From the NCBI GenBank assembly GCA_014872805.1, contig WKFN01000016.1:248001-312000 (forward strand): a DNA stretch of 64,000 bases, given 5' to 3'. Made by a program: the position numbers and the translations under genes. Shown here in pieces: positions 9,836 through 20,281 of this stretch. How positions within the stretch are numbered: position 1 is the stretch's first letter; every line of letters begins with the position of its first letter. This DNA comes from Opacimonas sp014872805 (GTDB lineage Bacteria; Pseudomonadota; Gammaproteobacteria; Enterobacterales; Alteromonadaceae). A model generated the notes under the pieces. It searched no databases. It had not been told where the DNA came from and saw only the letters and a program-made list of their open reading frames with translations.

Positions 9836-9860
9836 AAAAGGGGCTTTATGCCCCTTTTTT
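9836..9860 (+). terminator. Intrinsic terminator after the MMPL gene
   Basis: A GC-rich stem AAAGGGGC/GCCCCTTT with a short TTAT-containing loop and a run of T closes the DUF1302-MMPL unit. Confidence 0.9.
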
Positions 9861-10023
9861 GTTATTTATTTGCATACTTATGTACAACATAAAAAATATA
9901 AAAAAAATGTCTTTAATCTACCTAAATTATTGGTCAAAATAGTGAGAAATCGTCTCAAATAGTCGATATAGATAGCATAGATGCAATCATACAAACGATA
10001 GAACATAACAAAAGGACAAGCCA

Positions 10024-13000
10024 ATGACTGTGCCCCACAACTCAGTCTTACTCGACAAAGTATTTCAGCTCATACAAGAAAAAACATCCTCTACTCGAGC
10101 TTCTCTTATTACTGAATTTGGAGAACAACTATTTTCTAATATAGCGCATGAGGATCTCATAGGACGTTCGGATTCTGATACCTATGGTGCTATGTTATCG
10201 CTTTGGCAGCACTTTAGTGAATACGATGGCGCTGCCCCCTTTATCAAAGCGTTTAACCCCAAAATTACCAAAGATGGTTGGCAATCTGAACACACTATTG
10301 TTGAGATTATTGTGCCAGACAAACCATTTTTGGTGGATTCTATTCGCATGTGTTTAGCGCGTTTAAACATTACAGCTCATTTGTTTTTAAATAGTCCAAT
10401 TACACTTAAACGCAATGCACAAAACGAAATTATGCATTTTGTATCAAAAAACAAAGCAAGTTGCGAAACGTGCATAAAAGAAACTGTGTTTTTGCTAGAA
10501 ATTGACCGGCAAACCAGTTCTAAAGCATTAACTCAATTAACAGATGAGTTACAACAAGTACTAAGTGAGGTAGAACAAGTCGTTTCAGATTGGGCTCCAA
10601 TGCAAAATAAACTCCACAATGCTAGAACATCTTTATACGATATTCCATTTGCAATTGATCCTAATGCCCAACAAGAAGCTATTGAGTTTGTAGATTGGCT
10701 AGCAAAGCACAATTTCACCTTAATGGGGTATCGTTATTACAAAGTGCACCCTGAAGAAGGCGATTATATTTGGCAACCTCAAGATGAAACCAGCCTGGGT
10801 ATTATGCTTAATACTACTCGCAATCGCGACCGCCGAATCAGTAATTTACCTAGTTCCGCACGTAAAGCCACATTAAGCCAGCACCCGTTAATATTGACTA
10901 AGACAACATCGGTTGCCAGAGTCCATCGCCCAACGTATTTAGACTACGTCGGCATCAAGGAATTTAATACAGAAGGGCAGGTTGTTGGGGAGCATCGTTT
11001 CTTAGGATTGTACTCAGCAGCATTGTATAACTCGTCTGTTATTAATATTCCTGTTCTAAAACAAAAGATTGCGCAAGTGTGCCAGTTAATGGATGTTGAG
11101 CAGGGTACTCATGCTTTCAAAGCTACGATTAATATTTTGGAGACTTATCCACGAGAAGAACTTCTGCATTCGTCAAGCAAAGAGCTAGCGCGTATTGTTA
11201 AAGGTATTTTGCAGATGCAAGAGCGCGGGTTTTCGCGCATGTTTACTCGCAAAGACGCCTACGGGCGATTTATATCATGTTTGGTATACGTGCCTCGCGA
11301 ACGTTACAACACCGCGTTACGCATTGCGACACAACAGTACCTACAAAAGGCGTTTAATAGTGAGCAACCTGTTGAATTTACAACGTATTTTTCTGAATCT
11401 GTCTATGCGCGTACCCACTATATCGTACGCGTAGCCGACAACAATGTGGATTTTGCCGTGAGTGATATCGAACAAAATGTGAGTGAGCTAAGCAAGTCAT
11501 GGGATGATCGTTTAATTAATACGATTAAGTCAGCTTTTGGTGAAGCAAAAAGCGTTAGTCTCATCAAACAATTTAGTAATGCTTTTTCACAGTCTTATAT
11601 GGATAACCATTTGCCTTCTGCAGCGCTTGCCGACATTAACAAGGTGTGTGAGTTAAGTGACGATTTGCCTTTAACTATGTTGTTTTATCGTCCACAAGAG
11701 ATCGACAAACAATCTAAAGCCGTTCGCTTAAAATTATATCATCGTGATGAACCCATTCATCTATCCGATGTTCTGCCCATGTTGGAAAATTTTGGTTTAC
11801 GTGTGATTGATGAAACACCGTATCAAGTTAAAGCCTCGCATGACGGCAGATCGCGCAATTATTGGGTCATGGATTTTTCGATGCTGCATGATGCTTTCCC
11901 ACCGACAGATATGGCCCTATCTCAAGAGCTATTTCAATCTGCCTTTGCCAAAGTATGGGATCGTCACCTTGAAGATGATGCGTTTAATCGATTGATTTTG
12001 TCGGCCAATATCAGTGGGCGTAAAGTCACAATTTTACGCGCTTATGCCAAATATATGCGTCAGACTGGTAGCTTGTTTAGTATTGACTACATTGCCAATA
12101 CGGTAGCGGCATATCCTGATATTTCAGCATTGTTAATCGATTTGTTTGAGTATCGTTTTACACCCGACAAAAAATTTAAAGTCAAAGAGCAAGATAAACG
12201 CTCACAAGAAATTATTAGCAAATTAGATTCCGTTTCCAACTTAGATGACGACCGTATTATTCGTCGCTATTTGGACATGATTTTGGCGACGGTGCGTACT
12301 AATTTTTACCAGCCTACACAACAAGGCAATGAAAAAGCTTACGTTTCCTTTAAATTGCGTCCTGAGCTGATCCCTGACATGCCTTTGCCATTGCCTAAAT
12401 TTGAAATATTTGTGTATTCACCTCGAGTAGAAGGGGTGCATCTGCGCGGCGGTAAAGTGGCTCGCGGTGGATTGCGTTGGTCTGATCGACAAGAAGATTT
12501 TCGCACCGAAGTACTTGGTCTAGTCAAAGCACAGCAAGTGAAAAATACCGTAATTGTGCCCGTTGGCGCAAAAGGTGGTTTTGTCTGTAAGCAACCTGCG
12601 CAAGGAGGACGAGATGCTTTTATCGCAGAAGGTCAGGCGTGTTATCGGATCTTTATTCGCAGTTTGCTGGATTTGACTGACAATATTATCGATGGTGCTA
12701 TTGTGCCGCCAAGACAGGTGGTGCGACACGATGAAGACGACCCTTATTTGGTTGTTGCGGCAGACAAAGGTACGGCGACCTTCTCGGATATCGCTAATGA
12801 AATTTCTGCCGAATTTGATTTTTGGTTAGGTGATGCCTTCGCCTCAGGTGGCTCTGTGGGTTATGACCACAAAAAGATGGGGATCACAGCACGTGGTGCT
12901 TGGGAGTCAGTTAAACGTCACTTTAGAGAAATTGGGATTAATTGTCAGACTACGGATTTTACGTGTGTCGGTATCGGTGATATGGCTGGAGATGTGTTTG

Positions 13001-14874
13001 GTAATGGCATGTTGTTATCTCAACACACTCGCTTGGTCGCAGCGTTCAACCATATGCATATTTTTATTGATCCGAATCCGGATGCTGCTGCGAGTTATCG
13101 CGAACGAGAACGTTTATTTGCTGACCCAAGTTTAAATTGGTCCAACTATAATACTTCCCTTATGAGTGATGGTGGTGGGATTTTTGACCGCAAAGCCAAG
13201 AGTATTACCTTGACTGCGCAAATGAAAAAGATGCTCAATACAAAACGTGCATGCATGACCCCAAATGAGCTCATTCATGAGTTGCTACAAATGCCTGTGG
13301 ATCTTCTGTGGAATGGTGGGATTGGCACCTATATCAAAGCATCAAATGAGTCACACGCTGAAGTCGGTGACCGCGCCAATGATGAGGTCAGAGTAAACGG
13401 CAAGCAAATCAAAGCCAAAATCGTTGGTGAAGGTGGTAACTTGGGAGCAACTCAGCTTGGTCGCATTGAATATGCCAAGCATGGTGGTCGAATCAATACC
13501 GACTTTATTGATAATGTGGGCGGTGTGGATTGTTCTGATAATGAGGTCAATATCAAAATTCTACTCAATTCGTTAGTTAAAGCAGGTGATCTCACGCTGA
13601 AACAGCGCAATGAGTTGTTATACGAGATGACCGATAATGTGGCGGATTTGGTATTAGATGATTGTTATCGCCAAACTCAATCTATTTCTATTTCACAATT
13701 AGGCGGCGCCAAATCACTAAAAGAACAAATTCGCTTTATTCACGGTTTAGAAAAAGCCGGAGATCTCAATCGAGAGCTTGAATTCTTACCAAGTGATGAA
13801 GACTTAAACGAGCGCATTGTCGATAATATTGGCTTTACTCGTCCTGAATTATCTGTGTTGATCTCGTATAGCAAAATGGTCTTAAAAGATGATTTAAATG
13901 TATCCGATATTACAGAAGCTGAGCATTACAACCAGTTGCTAGTGAGTGCGTTTCCCAAGCAATTACAGGACCGATATCAATCCCAGATGCAAGACCACCC
14001 GCTACGCAGTGAGATCATTGCAACAAAATTAGCCAATGTCATGATCAATGATATGGGCTTTAATTTTGTGTTTCGTTTGCAAGAAGAAACGGGTAGTTCG
14101 GTATCCGAAATTGCGAAAGCCTACTCAATCGTCAAAGCTGTTTTTGGTATGGATAATGTGAGCGATGAGATTGAGCAACTGGACAATCAAATCAGTGCTG
14201 ATGTGCAATTATCTTTGTTCGATCAAATTCGCAGAGCATTGCGTCGTGGCGCTAGATGGTTTGTGCGTCAGTCCACATCTTTTACCTCAATTGCGGAGGC
14301 AATTGATTTTTATCGCCCTATCTATATGGATCTGCTGGACAATATTAATGATTATCTGGTTGATGATGAAGCTTCTACATTACTCAAAGCCCGTGATGAA
14401 TTAGTAGCACAGGGCGTTCCAGTTAAGCTTGCGTACCGACTTGCAATGCTCAGTAATGCATTCAGTACATTTGATTTAGCACATATTGTTGCAGAGGCTC
14501 AAACCCCCAAAGCAGTCACAGCGAGGCTATATTTCCAATTAGGATCTCAATTGCAACTGCATTGGTTCTTAAACCAAATCAATCGTCAGGCGGTGGATAA
14601 TCATTGGCAAGCACTTGCACGTTCTTCCTATCGAGAAGAGTTGGATCATCAGCAACGTGCTATTACACAGAGCCTTATTAAGGGTTCCCAAAAGCTTTTT
14701 TCTTGCCAAGATGCTGATGCTTTATTAGACAGTTGGATGGCTGAAAATACCGATTTGATCAGTCGCTGGTGTGGCATGATGAGTGAGTTCAAAACCAGTA
14801 AACAGCACGAGTTTGCTAAGTTTTCGGTCGCCTTACGTGAGCTTTTGTTGCTGAGTAACAAAATCCAACATTAA
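10024..14874 (+). CDS. gdhB: NAD-specific glutamate dehydrogenase, large (180 kDa) type
   Basis: Oxidatively deaminates glutamate to 2-oxoglutarate and ammonia with NAD, in the cytoplasm. At 1,616 residues it belongs to the large GDH class (Pseudomonas GdhB, Streptomyces GDH180). The N-terminal half is the ACT-like regulatory region. The catalytic core lies around residues 770-1230, with RGGLRWSDRQEDFRTE, the Lys-containing GLVKAQQVKNT/VGAKGGF stretch, and a nucleotide-binding region with VGIGDMAGDVFGNGML. It is monocistronic, with a 160-bp AT-rich leader upstream, an AAAGGACAAG ribosome-binding site and a terminator downstream. In this group the enzyme serves mainly amino-acid catabolism. 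Confidence 0.97.
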   Translation: MTVPHNSVLLDKVFQLIQEKTSSTRASLITEFGEQLFSNIAHEDLIGRSDSDTYGAMLSLWQHFSEYDGAAPFIKAFNPKITKDGWQSEHTIVEIIVPDKPFLVDSIRMCLARLNITAHLFLNSPITLKRNAQNEIMHFVSKNKASCETCIKETVFLLEIDRQTSSKALTQLTDELQQVLSEVEQVVSDWAPMQNKLHNARTSLYDIPFAIDPNAQQEAIEFVDWLAKHNFTLMGYRYYKVHPEEGDYIWQPQDETSLGIMLNTTRNRDRRISNLPSSARKATLSQHPLILTKTTSVARVHRPTYLDYVGIKEFNTEGQVVGEHRFLGLYSAALYNSSVINIPVLKQKIAQVCQLMDVEQGTHAFKATINILETYPREELLHSSSKELARIVKGILQMQERGFSRMFTRKDAYGRFISCLVYVPRERYNTALRIATQQYLQKAFNSEQPVEFTTYFSESVYARTHYIVRVADNNVDFAVSDIEQNVSELSKSWDDRLINTIKSAFGEAKSVSLIKQFSNAFSQSYMDNHLPSAALADINKVCELSDDLPLTMLFYRPQEIDKQSKAVRLKLYHRDEPIHLSDVLPMLENFGLRVIDETPYQVKASHDGRSRNYWVMDFSMLHDAFPPTDMALSQELFQSAFAKVWDRHLEDDAFNRLILSANISGRKVTILRAYAKYMRQTGSLFSIDYIANTVAAYPDISALLIDLFEYRFTPDKKFKVKEQDKRSQEIISKLDSVSNLDDDRIIRRYLDMILATVRTNFYQPTQQGNEKAYVSFKLRPELIPDMPLPLPKFEIFVYSPRVEGVHLRGGKVARGGLRWSDRQEDFRTEVLGLVKAQQVKNTVIVPVGAKGGFVCKQPAQGGRDAFIAEGQACYRIFIRSLLDLTDNIIDGAIVPPRQVVRHDEDDPYLVVAADKGTATFSDIANEISAEFDFWLGDAFASGGSVGYDHKKMGITARGAWESVKRHFREIGINCQTTDFTCVGIGDMAGDVFGNGMLLSQHTRLVAAFNHMHIFIDPNPDAAASYRERERLFADPSLNWSNYNTSLMSDGGGIFDRKAKSITLTAQMKKMLNTKRACMTPNELIHELLQMPVDLLWNGGIGTYIKASNESHAEVGDRANDEVRVNGKQIKAKIVGEGGNLGATQLGRIEYAKHGGRINTDFIDNVGGVDCSDNEVNIKILLNSLVKAGDLTLKQRNELLYEMTDNVADLVLDDCYRQTQSISISQLGGAKSLKEQIRFIHGLEKAGDLNRELEFLPSDEDLNERIVDNIGFTRPELSVLISYSKMVLKDDLNVSDITEAEHYNQLLVSAFPKQLQDRYQSQMQDHPLRSEIIATKLANVMINDMGFNFVFRLQEETGSSVSEIAKAYSIVKAVFGMDNVSDEIEQLDNQISADVQLSLFDQIRRALRRGARWFVRQSTSFTSIAEAIDFYRPIYMDLLDNINDYLVDDEASTLLKARDELVAQGVPVKLAYRLAMLSNAFSTFDLAHIVAEAQTPKAVTARLYFQLGSQLQLHWFLNQINRQAVDNHWQALARSSYREELDHQQRAITQSLIKGSQKLFSCQDADALLDSWMAENTDLISRWCGMMSEFKTSKQHEFAKFSVALRELLLLSNKIQH

Positions 14875-14899
14875 TTAAGCACATTACATAGGCAGATGA

Positions 14900-14931
14900 A
14901 ACCGCTATATGGCATAATATAGCGGTTTTTT
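14900..14931 (+). terminator. Intrinsic terminator after gdhB
   Basis: A stem AACCGCTATAT/ATATAGCGGTT of 11 bp with a 6-nt loop and a T-run. The tail of this element almost reaches the first possible ATG of pyrD (14937), which argues for a slightly later pyrD start. Confidence 0.9.
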
Positions 14932-14954
14932 ATTACATGGCTCCGAAAGATTTT

Positions 14955-15965
14955 ATGATGTCTCTAGCACAAAGCGCACTTCTCAAATTAGCACCCGAAA
15001 CCGCACACGACCTCACTATAGGTTGGTTAAAGCGGTCACAGCGCAGTTTTCTTGAGGCAACTTATCGTCAAACTTTACCACAAAAGCCAGTAACAGTATG
15101 GGGCAAAACGTTTCCCAACCCGGTCGGTTTAGCCGCAGGTTTGGACAAAAATGGGGAATGTGTGGACGCATTTCATGCGATGGGATTTGGTTTTGTTGAA
15201 ATTGGTACTGTCACCCCAGTTGGTCAGCCGGGTAATCCCAAGCCAAGACTGTTTCGCATCCCGCAAAAGCACGCAATTATCAATCGCATGGGCTTTAACA
15301 ATCACGGTGTAGACTATTTACTCGAACAAGTAAGCAAAGCCAATAACCAAGGAATCACTGGGATCAATATCGGCAAAAACAAAGCGACACCTGAAGAAGC
15401 GGCATTATCTGATTATTTGATTTGCTTAGATAAAGTATATGCCCATGCCGATTATGTAACGGTAAATATTTCATCACCGAATACTCCAGGGTTACGTAAT
15501 CTACAGTACGGCGAAACACTTGATAATTTATTATCAGGGCTAAAAGCTCGTCAAGCTGAATTAGCGGACACACACGGCCTGTATACTCCAATCGTTGTCA
15601 AAATTGCGCCAGATTTGAGTGATGAAGAATTGCAAAGCATCGCTCGCTCATTAGTAAATGCCAACATGGATGGGGTCATTGCCACGAACACAACGTTGAG
15701 TCGTGATGCCGTTCAGGGGCTACCGCATGCCGATGAAATGGGAGGATTAAGTGGCTCAGTGCTGACAGAGCGCAGCCTTGAGGTTACCCAAAATCTTGTC
15801 AAACACCTTGATGGGGCGATGCCTTTAATCAGTGTTGGTGGCATCGATAGTCCAGCCGCTGCACAAGCTCGTTTAGATGCCGGTGCAGACTTGGTGCAGG
15901 TTTATTCTGCCTTGATTTATCAAGGACCACCGTTGATCAAAGACATTGTTCTGGGATTGCACTAA
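14955..15965 (+). CDS. pyrD: Dihydroorotate dehydrogenase (quinone), class 2
   Basis: Fourth step of pyrimidine synthesis: dihydroorotate to orotate with FMN, passing electrons to membrane quinone. Class 2 is indicated by the amphipathic N-terminus (SLAQSALLKLAPETAHDLT). The FMN/substrate region NPVGLAAGLDKNGE, NRMGFNNHG, VNISSPNTPGLR (catalytic Ser among these) and the phosphate-binding VGGIDSP near the C-terminus are all present. An in-frame ATG at 14937 lies right after the terminator T-run. The ATG at 14955 has GAAAG a few bases upstream, so I prefer it (336 residues, like E. coli PyrD). It abuts rlmL by a TAATG-type overlap. Confidence 0.95.
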   Translation: MMSLAQSALLKLAPETAHDLTIGWLKRSQRSFLEATYRQTLPQKPVTVWGKTFPNPVGLAAGLDKNGECVDAFHAMGFGFVEIGTVTPVGQPGNPKPRLFRIPQKHAIINRMGFNNHGVDYLLEQVSKANNQGITGINIGKNKATPEEAALSDYLICLDKVYAHADYVTVNISSPNTPGLRNLQYGETLDNLLSGLKARQAELADTHGLYTPIVVKIAPDLSDEELQSIARSLVNANMDGVIATNTTLSRDAVQGLPHADEMGGLSGSVLTERSLEVTQNLVKHLDGAMPLISVGGIDSPAAAQARLDAGADLVQVYSALIYQGPPLIKDIVLGLH

Positions 15966-18109
15966 TGCAGTTTATTGTCACCACATCCAGTGGCTTAGAC
16001 CAGCTATTAATGGATGAATGTCGTCAGTTATTGCCTGACGCTCAACTCAAACTCGCGCCTGGTAGAGTATTACTTGATGGCGCACTCGCTGACGCCTATC
16101 GAATTTGTTTGGGTTCACGTCTAGCCAACCGAGTGTTAGCAGTAATGACTTCAGGTGTGGTAAAAAATCAAGATGACTTATATCAATTAACTCAAACCGT
16201 GCAATGGCCTGAACAATTTGCCTCTTCATCAACTTTTATGGTGCAGTTCAATGGCACTAATCGCTGGCTCAAAAACACGCAATTTGGTGCATTAAAAGTC
16301 AAAGACGGTATTGTAGATAGCTTTGTTGAAGCAGGACTCAGACGTCCTGATGTAGCGAAACAACAACCGCAAATTATCATCAATGCTCGGTTACATAAAG
16401 ACGAAGTAACTTTGTGTATCGACTTGTCAGGTCGGTCGTTGCACCAACGTGATTATCGAGTTGCAACAGGCGAAGCTCCGGTCAAAGAACACATTGCCGC
16501 AGCAATGTTACATCGAGCAGGGATTGCCGATGCCTTAACCAAAGATGCGCCGCTGGTTTTATTAGATCCAATGTGTGGCTCAGGAACTCTCATCATTGAA
16601 GCTGTGAACATGGCCCGCCGCATTGCTCCAGGTTTAACTCGAACCAAATGGGGTTTTGACGCCTGGTACGGACATCAACAATCGGTCTTCAATGACATTG
16701 TGCAAACCTTTGTTGGGGCGCAACGCGATGACACTCCGCATCAGTTTTATGCCAATGATGTTGATGCAAATACAATTCGGATTGCCAAAGACAATGCCGG
16801 TAACGCTCAAGTTATGCGCTATATTCGTTTTTCCCAACAGGATGCCAGCACGTTAAAAGCACCTGTATCACCTGAACTGGATGATGATGGTTTGGCACTG
16901 ACACCGCACTGGTTAATCGCCAACCCGCCATACGGTGAGCGTTTGGGTGAACTGCCTCAGTTACTAGGCTTGTTCCAACGTTGGGGAGCGCATCTCAAGC
17001 AAGAGTATGCCGGATGGCAAGTCAGTTTATTAAGCAGTAATCGCGATATATTACGCCAACTGCGCTTGAGAGCCAAAAAATCCTACAAAGTCATGAACGG
17101 AAAACTCGAATGTGAAATTGTGAATTACGCATTGGATGCCAATAACTGCGCTCATCAAGCCCAGCGTGATGGTCAAGACGCTTTTGCCAATCGCATTGCA
17201 AAAAACCTAAAAAAACTCAAACCCTGGCTCAAACAGAATCAGACGGATTGTTATCGTATGTATGATGCGGATTTACCAGAATACAACTGTGCAATCGACC
17301 GCTATGGCGACTGGTTAATCGTTCAAGAGTATGCCGCGCCAAAAGACATTCCGGAAGCAAAAGCCAAATCACGTCTTCACGACATTATTACGCAACTTCC
17401 CATTGCAACCGGCGTAACACCGAATAAGATTGCGCTAAAAGTCAGAGAACAACAAAAGGGCAAAGCTCAATATGAGCGTTTAAAGACACACAATAACCGA
17501 TTTATTGTGCATGAGCACGATGCGATGTTTTATGTCAATCCAACGGATTATCTGGATGTGGGGTTATTCCTTGACCATCGTACGACGAGGCAATTGTTTA
17601 AAGCCGAAGCGAAGGGCAAGCGGGTGTTAAATTTGTTTTGTTACACAGGCTCTGTCTCGGTCCACGCAGCCAAGGGCGGCGCTCAAACAGTGATGTCCGT
17701 TGATATGTCGAACACTTATTTGCAATGGGCTAAAGACAACTTTCGACTTAATCGCCTGCAAGGTGGCTACGGTTTCACGCAAGGGGATTGCGTAGCATGG
17801 CTCAAAGACAACACGCAGCAATTTGACCTGATGTTCATTGATCCGCCATCGTTTTCCAACTCTAAACGCATGGAAGGTACTTGGGATGTGCAGCGCGACC
17901 ATGTGAGCTTACTGACGTCAGCTGCAGAGAGTCTCACCCCTAAAGGCGTCGTGTACTTTTCAAATAATTTGCGGGGATTTAAATTAGATCATAACGCGCT
18001 TGAGCAAATAGGTTACACCATAGAGAATATTTCTGAACGAACATTGCCTAAAGACTTTGCTCGCAATCCCAAAATTCACCAATGCTGGCGACTAGTGTAT
18101 GCAGTTTAA
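15965..18109 (+). CDS. rlmL: Bifunctional 23S rRNA methyltransferase RlmKL (m2G2445 / m7G2069)
   Basis: Modifies two guanines in helix 74 of 23S rRNA during 50S assembly. The 714-residue chain shows an N-terminal THUMP domain (about 45-155), a first Rossmann methyltransferase with DPMCGSGTLIIEA and the catalytic ANPPYGERLG near residue 320, then the RlmK half with LNLFCYTGSVSVHAA and FIDPPSFSNSKRM near residue 625. Both halves are present, as in gammaproteobacteria, where RlmK and RlmL are fused. The start overlaps the pyrD stop and the end overlaps the glutaredoxin-like gene by 11 bp, so the four genes pyrD to uup are translationally coupled. Confidence 0.96.
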   Translation: MQFIVTTSSGLDQLLMDECRQLLPDAQLKLAPGRVLLDGALADAYRICLGSRLANRVLAVMTSGVVKNQDDLYQLTQTVQWPEQFASSSTFMVQFNGTNRWLKNTQFGALKVKDGIVDSFVEAGLRRPDVAKQQPQIIINARLHKDEVTLCIDLSGRSLHQRDYRVATGEAPVKEHIAAAMLHRAGIADALTKDAPLVLLDPMCGSGTLIIEAVNMARRIAPGLTRTKWGFDAWYGHQQSVFNDIVQTFVGAQRDDTPHQFYANDVDANTIRIAKDNAGNAQVMRYIRFSQQDASTLKAPVSPELDDDGLALTPHWLIANPPYGERLGELPQLLGLFQRWGAHLKQEYAGWQVSLLSSNRDILRQLRLRAKKSYKVMNGKLECEIVNYALDANNCAHQAQRDGQDAFANRIAKNLKKLKPWLKQNQTDCYRMYDADLPEYNCAIDRYGDWLIVQEYAAPKDIPEAKAKSRLHDIITQLPIATGVTPNKIALKVREQQKGKAQYERLKTHNNRFIVHEHDAMFYVNPTDYLDVGLFLDHRTTRQLFKAEAKGKRVLNLFCYTGSVSVHAAKGGAQTVMSVDMSNTYLQWAKDNFRLNRLQGGYGFTQGDCVAWLKDNTQQFDLMFIDPPSFSNSKRMEGTWDVQRDHVSLLTSAAESLTPKGVVYFSNNLRGFKLDHNALEQIGYTIENISERTLPKDFARNPKIHQCWRLVYAV

Positions 18110-18353
18110 TTCACAGCGATATTGGTTGATAGGTGGGGAAGACTGCCATTTATGCGATGATGCCTCAGTGTTGCTGGAAACGAGTTTACCCGCAGATATT
18201 ATGAATGAAATTGCGTATGTGGATGTCAAATCCAGCACTGAGTTGTATCATCATTTTGCAGTCAAAATCCCAGTCATTTATGACACGAAAGCTAATCGCT
18301 TTATGACGTGGCCTTTTGGCAAAGAAGACATCAAACGGTTTTTCAAATTATGA
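18099..18353 (+). CDS. Glutaredoxin-like protein (DUF836 family)
   Basis: An 84-residue thioredoxin-fold protein. A CxxC redox pair (GGEDCHLC, Cys16 and Cys19) follows the first beta strand, and the cis-Pro loop is visible as KIPVIY. This matches the DUF836/glutaredoxin-like family commonly found between rlmL and uup in gammaproteobacteria. The start overlaps the end of rlmL by 11 bp and its TGA overlaps the uup ATG (ATGA), a sign of coupled translation. The role is unknown; a cytoplasmic thiol oxidoreductase is inferred from the motif. Confidence 0.88.
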   Translation: MQFNSQRYWLIGGEDCHLCDDASVLLETSLPADIMNEIAYVDVKSSTELYHHFAVKIPVIYDTKANRFMTWPFGKEDIKRFFKL

Positions 18354-20278
18354 GTGTATTTCAAATTCGCCAAGGTACTGTGATTTATGGTCAGCCTCCT
18401 TTATTAGACGGTATTGATTTGGTTCTTGAGTCCAAAGAACGAGTGTGTATTGTTGGACGAAACGGTTCTGGCAAATCCACGTTAATGAAAGTCATTGCGG
18501 GAGAAGTCATTCTAGATGACGGTCAACGAGTCGTCGAAAACGGCATATCAATAGCAAGACTGCCGCAAGATCCACCCGAATCTGTCGAAATGACGCTGTT
18601 TGATTATGTAGCTGAAGGGCTGGCTGAAGTCGGTAAATTGTTACAAGCATATCACGAACAATCCAATCTTGTTGCTCAAGACCCTTCCGAGCAAAACATT
18701 CAACGTTTAACCCAATTACAAGAACAACTGGATACTCACAACGCTTGGCAGTTTGAAAATGCGATCGCTGCTACTTTGAGTTTGCTCAAATTACCAGCAG
18801 AGGTATCCTTATCCACGCTTTCTGGTGGCTGGCGACGTAAGGCTGCACTGGCGAGAGCGTTGGTCACAAAACCTGACATTTTATTATTAGATGAACCAAC
18901 TAACCACCTGGATATTGCTATGGTCAAATGGCTGGAGCAATCATTAACGCAATATCAAGGGTGCATCGTATTTATTAGCCACGATAGGGCGTTTATTCGC
19001 AGTATGGCGACGCGGATTGTCGATCTCGATCGAGGACAGTTAACATCTTATCCTGGTGACTATGCCACCTACCTTGACAAAAAAGCCCATGATCTGGCGG
19101 TAGAAGAAGTGCATAACGCTCAGTTTGACAAAAAACTCGCTCAAGAAGAAGTATGGATCAGACAAGGCATCAAAGCTCGTCGTACCCGAAATGAAGGGCG
19201 TGTGAGAGCGCTCAAAAAACTACGCGAACAACACAGTGCTCGCAGACAAGTGCAGGGGAGTGCCAAAATTGCAACCCAATCCGTGGCACCATCTGGTAAG
19301 CGAGTTTTTGAAGTAGAACGGTTGCATTATCAAATTGAAGGCAAAACCATTGTTAACGATTTAAATCTCTACATTGCCCGTGGCGATAAAATCGCTTTTA
19401 TCGGTGACAATGGTTGCGGCAAATCGACGTTGATCCGTTTATTACTAGGTGAAATAAAGCCCGATAGTGGCTCTATAATACAAGGCGCCAATCTTGAAAT
19501 TGCGTATTTTGATCAACATCGCGAAGCTCTCGATTTGAATGCCACCGTCGCGGATTGTGTTGCGGATGGCAAACAAGAAGTCATGGTAAATGGTCGACCG
19601 CGTCATATTATTAGCTATTTACAAGATTACTTGTTTGCCCCAGACCGAATTAAAGCCCCCGTCAGTGCCTTATCCGGTGGTGAGAAAAACCGCGTACTGC
19701 TTGCAAAACTGATGCTGAAACCTTCCAACTTACTGATTTTGGATGAACCCACTAATGATCTGGATGTTGAAACACTTGAACTGTTGGAGTCATTGCTGGT
19801 TGATTATGAGGGAAGTGTAATTCTGGTCAGTCACGACCGAGAATTTATCGATAACGTCGTGACGAGTTCACTGGTCTTTGAGGGTGAGGGAAGATTGTCT
19901 GAATTTGTAGGTGGGTATAGCGCAGCGCACAGTTGGTATGCTGAACAGAACAAAAAAGCATCAGAACAATCCACTTGTGGAACTAATGTGACTGGGCAGA
20001 GTCCTAAAAGCCAAACAAAATCTGTCACAAAAACCAGTAACAAGTTATCATACAAAGATAGTCGAGAATTAGAGCAGCTTCCAAGTACCATTGAACGATT
20101 AGAAGCAGAATTACAAACACTAGAAACGCAGATCAATAGCAGCGATTTTTTTGCTCAGTCACCTGCTGAACAACAACCAGTGTTTACTGCGCTATCCGAA
20201 TGTCAAGCTCAGCTAGATACAGCTTATGAACGTTGGGACGAACTAGAAGCATTACAAGAACAAATAAGCGGTAGTTAA
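18350..20278 (+). CDS. uup: ABC-F ATPase Uup
   Basis: Soluble ABC-F protein with two nucleotide-binding domains and no membrane part. ABC-F proteins act on the ribosome, and Uup also influences precise transposon excision and branched DNA intermediates. Domain 1 has Walker A GRNGSGKST, signature LSGGWRRK and Walker B LLLDEPTNHLD. Domain 2 has GDNGCGKST, LSGGEKNR and LLILDEPTNDLD. The linker carries the charged KKLREQHSARRQ helix, and the C-terminal 90 residues are a Gln/Glu-rich coiled coil typical of Uup. A longer frame begins at 18308, but the ATG at 18350 gives the family N-terminus and overlaps the previous stop (642 residues). Confidence 0.95.
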   Translation: MSVFQIRQGTVIYGQPPLLDGIDLVLESKERVCIVGRNGSGKSTLMKVIAGEVILDDGQRVVENGISIARLPQDPPESVEMTLFDYVAEGLAEVGKLLQAYHEQSNLVAQDPSEQNIQRLTQLQEQLDTHNAWQFENAIAATLSLLKLPAEVSLSTLSGGWRRKAALARALVTKPDILLLDEPTNHLDIAMVKWLEQSLTQYQGCIVFISHDRAFIRSMATRIVDLDRGQLTSYPGDYATYLDKKAHDLAVEEVHNAQFDKKLAQEEVWIRQGIKARRTRNEGRVRALKKLREQHSARRQVQGSAKIATQSVAPSGKRVFEVERLHYQIEGKTIVNDLNLYIARGDKIAFIGDNGCGKSTLIRLLLGEIKPDSGSIIQGANLEIAYFDQHREALDLNATVADCVADGKQEVMVNGRPRHIISYLQDYLFAPDRIKAPVSALSGGEKNRVLLAKLMLKPSNLLILDEPTNDLDVETLELLESLLVDYEGSVILVSHDREFIDNVVTSSLVFEGEGRLSEFVGGYSAAHSWYAEQNKKASEQSTCGTNVTGQSPKSQTKSVTKTSNKLSYKDSRELEQLPSTIERLEAELQTLETQINSSDFFAQSPAEQQPVFTALSECQAQLDTAYERWDELEALQEQISGS

Positions 20279-20281
20279 AAT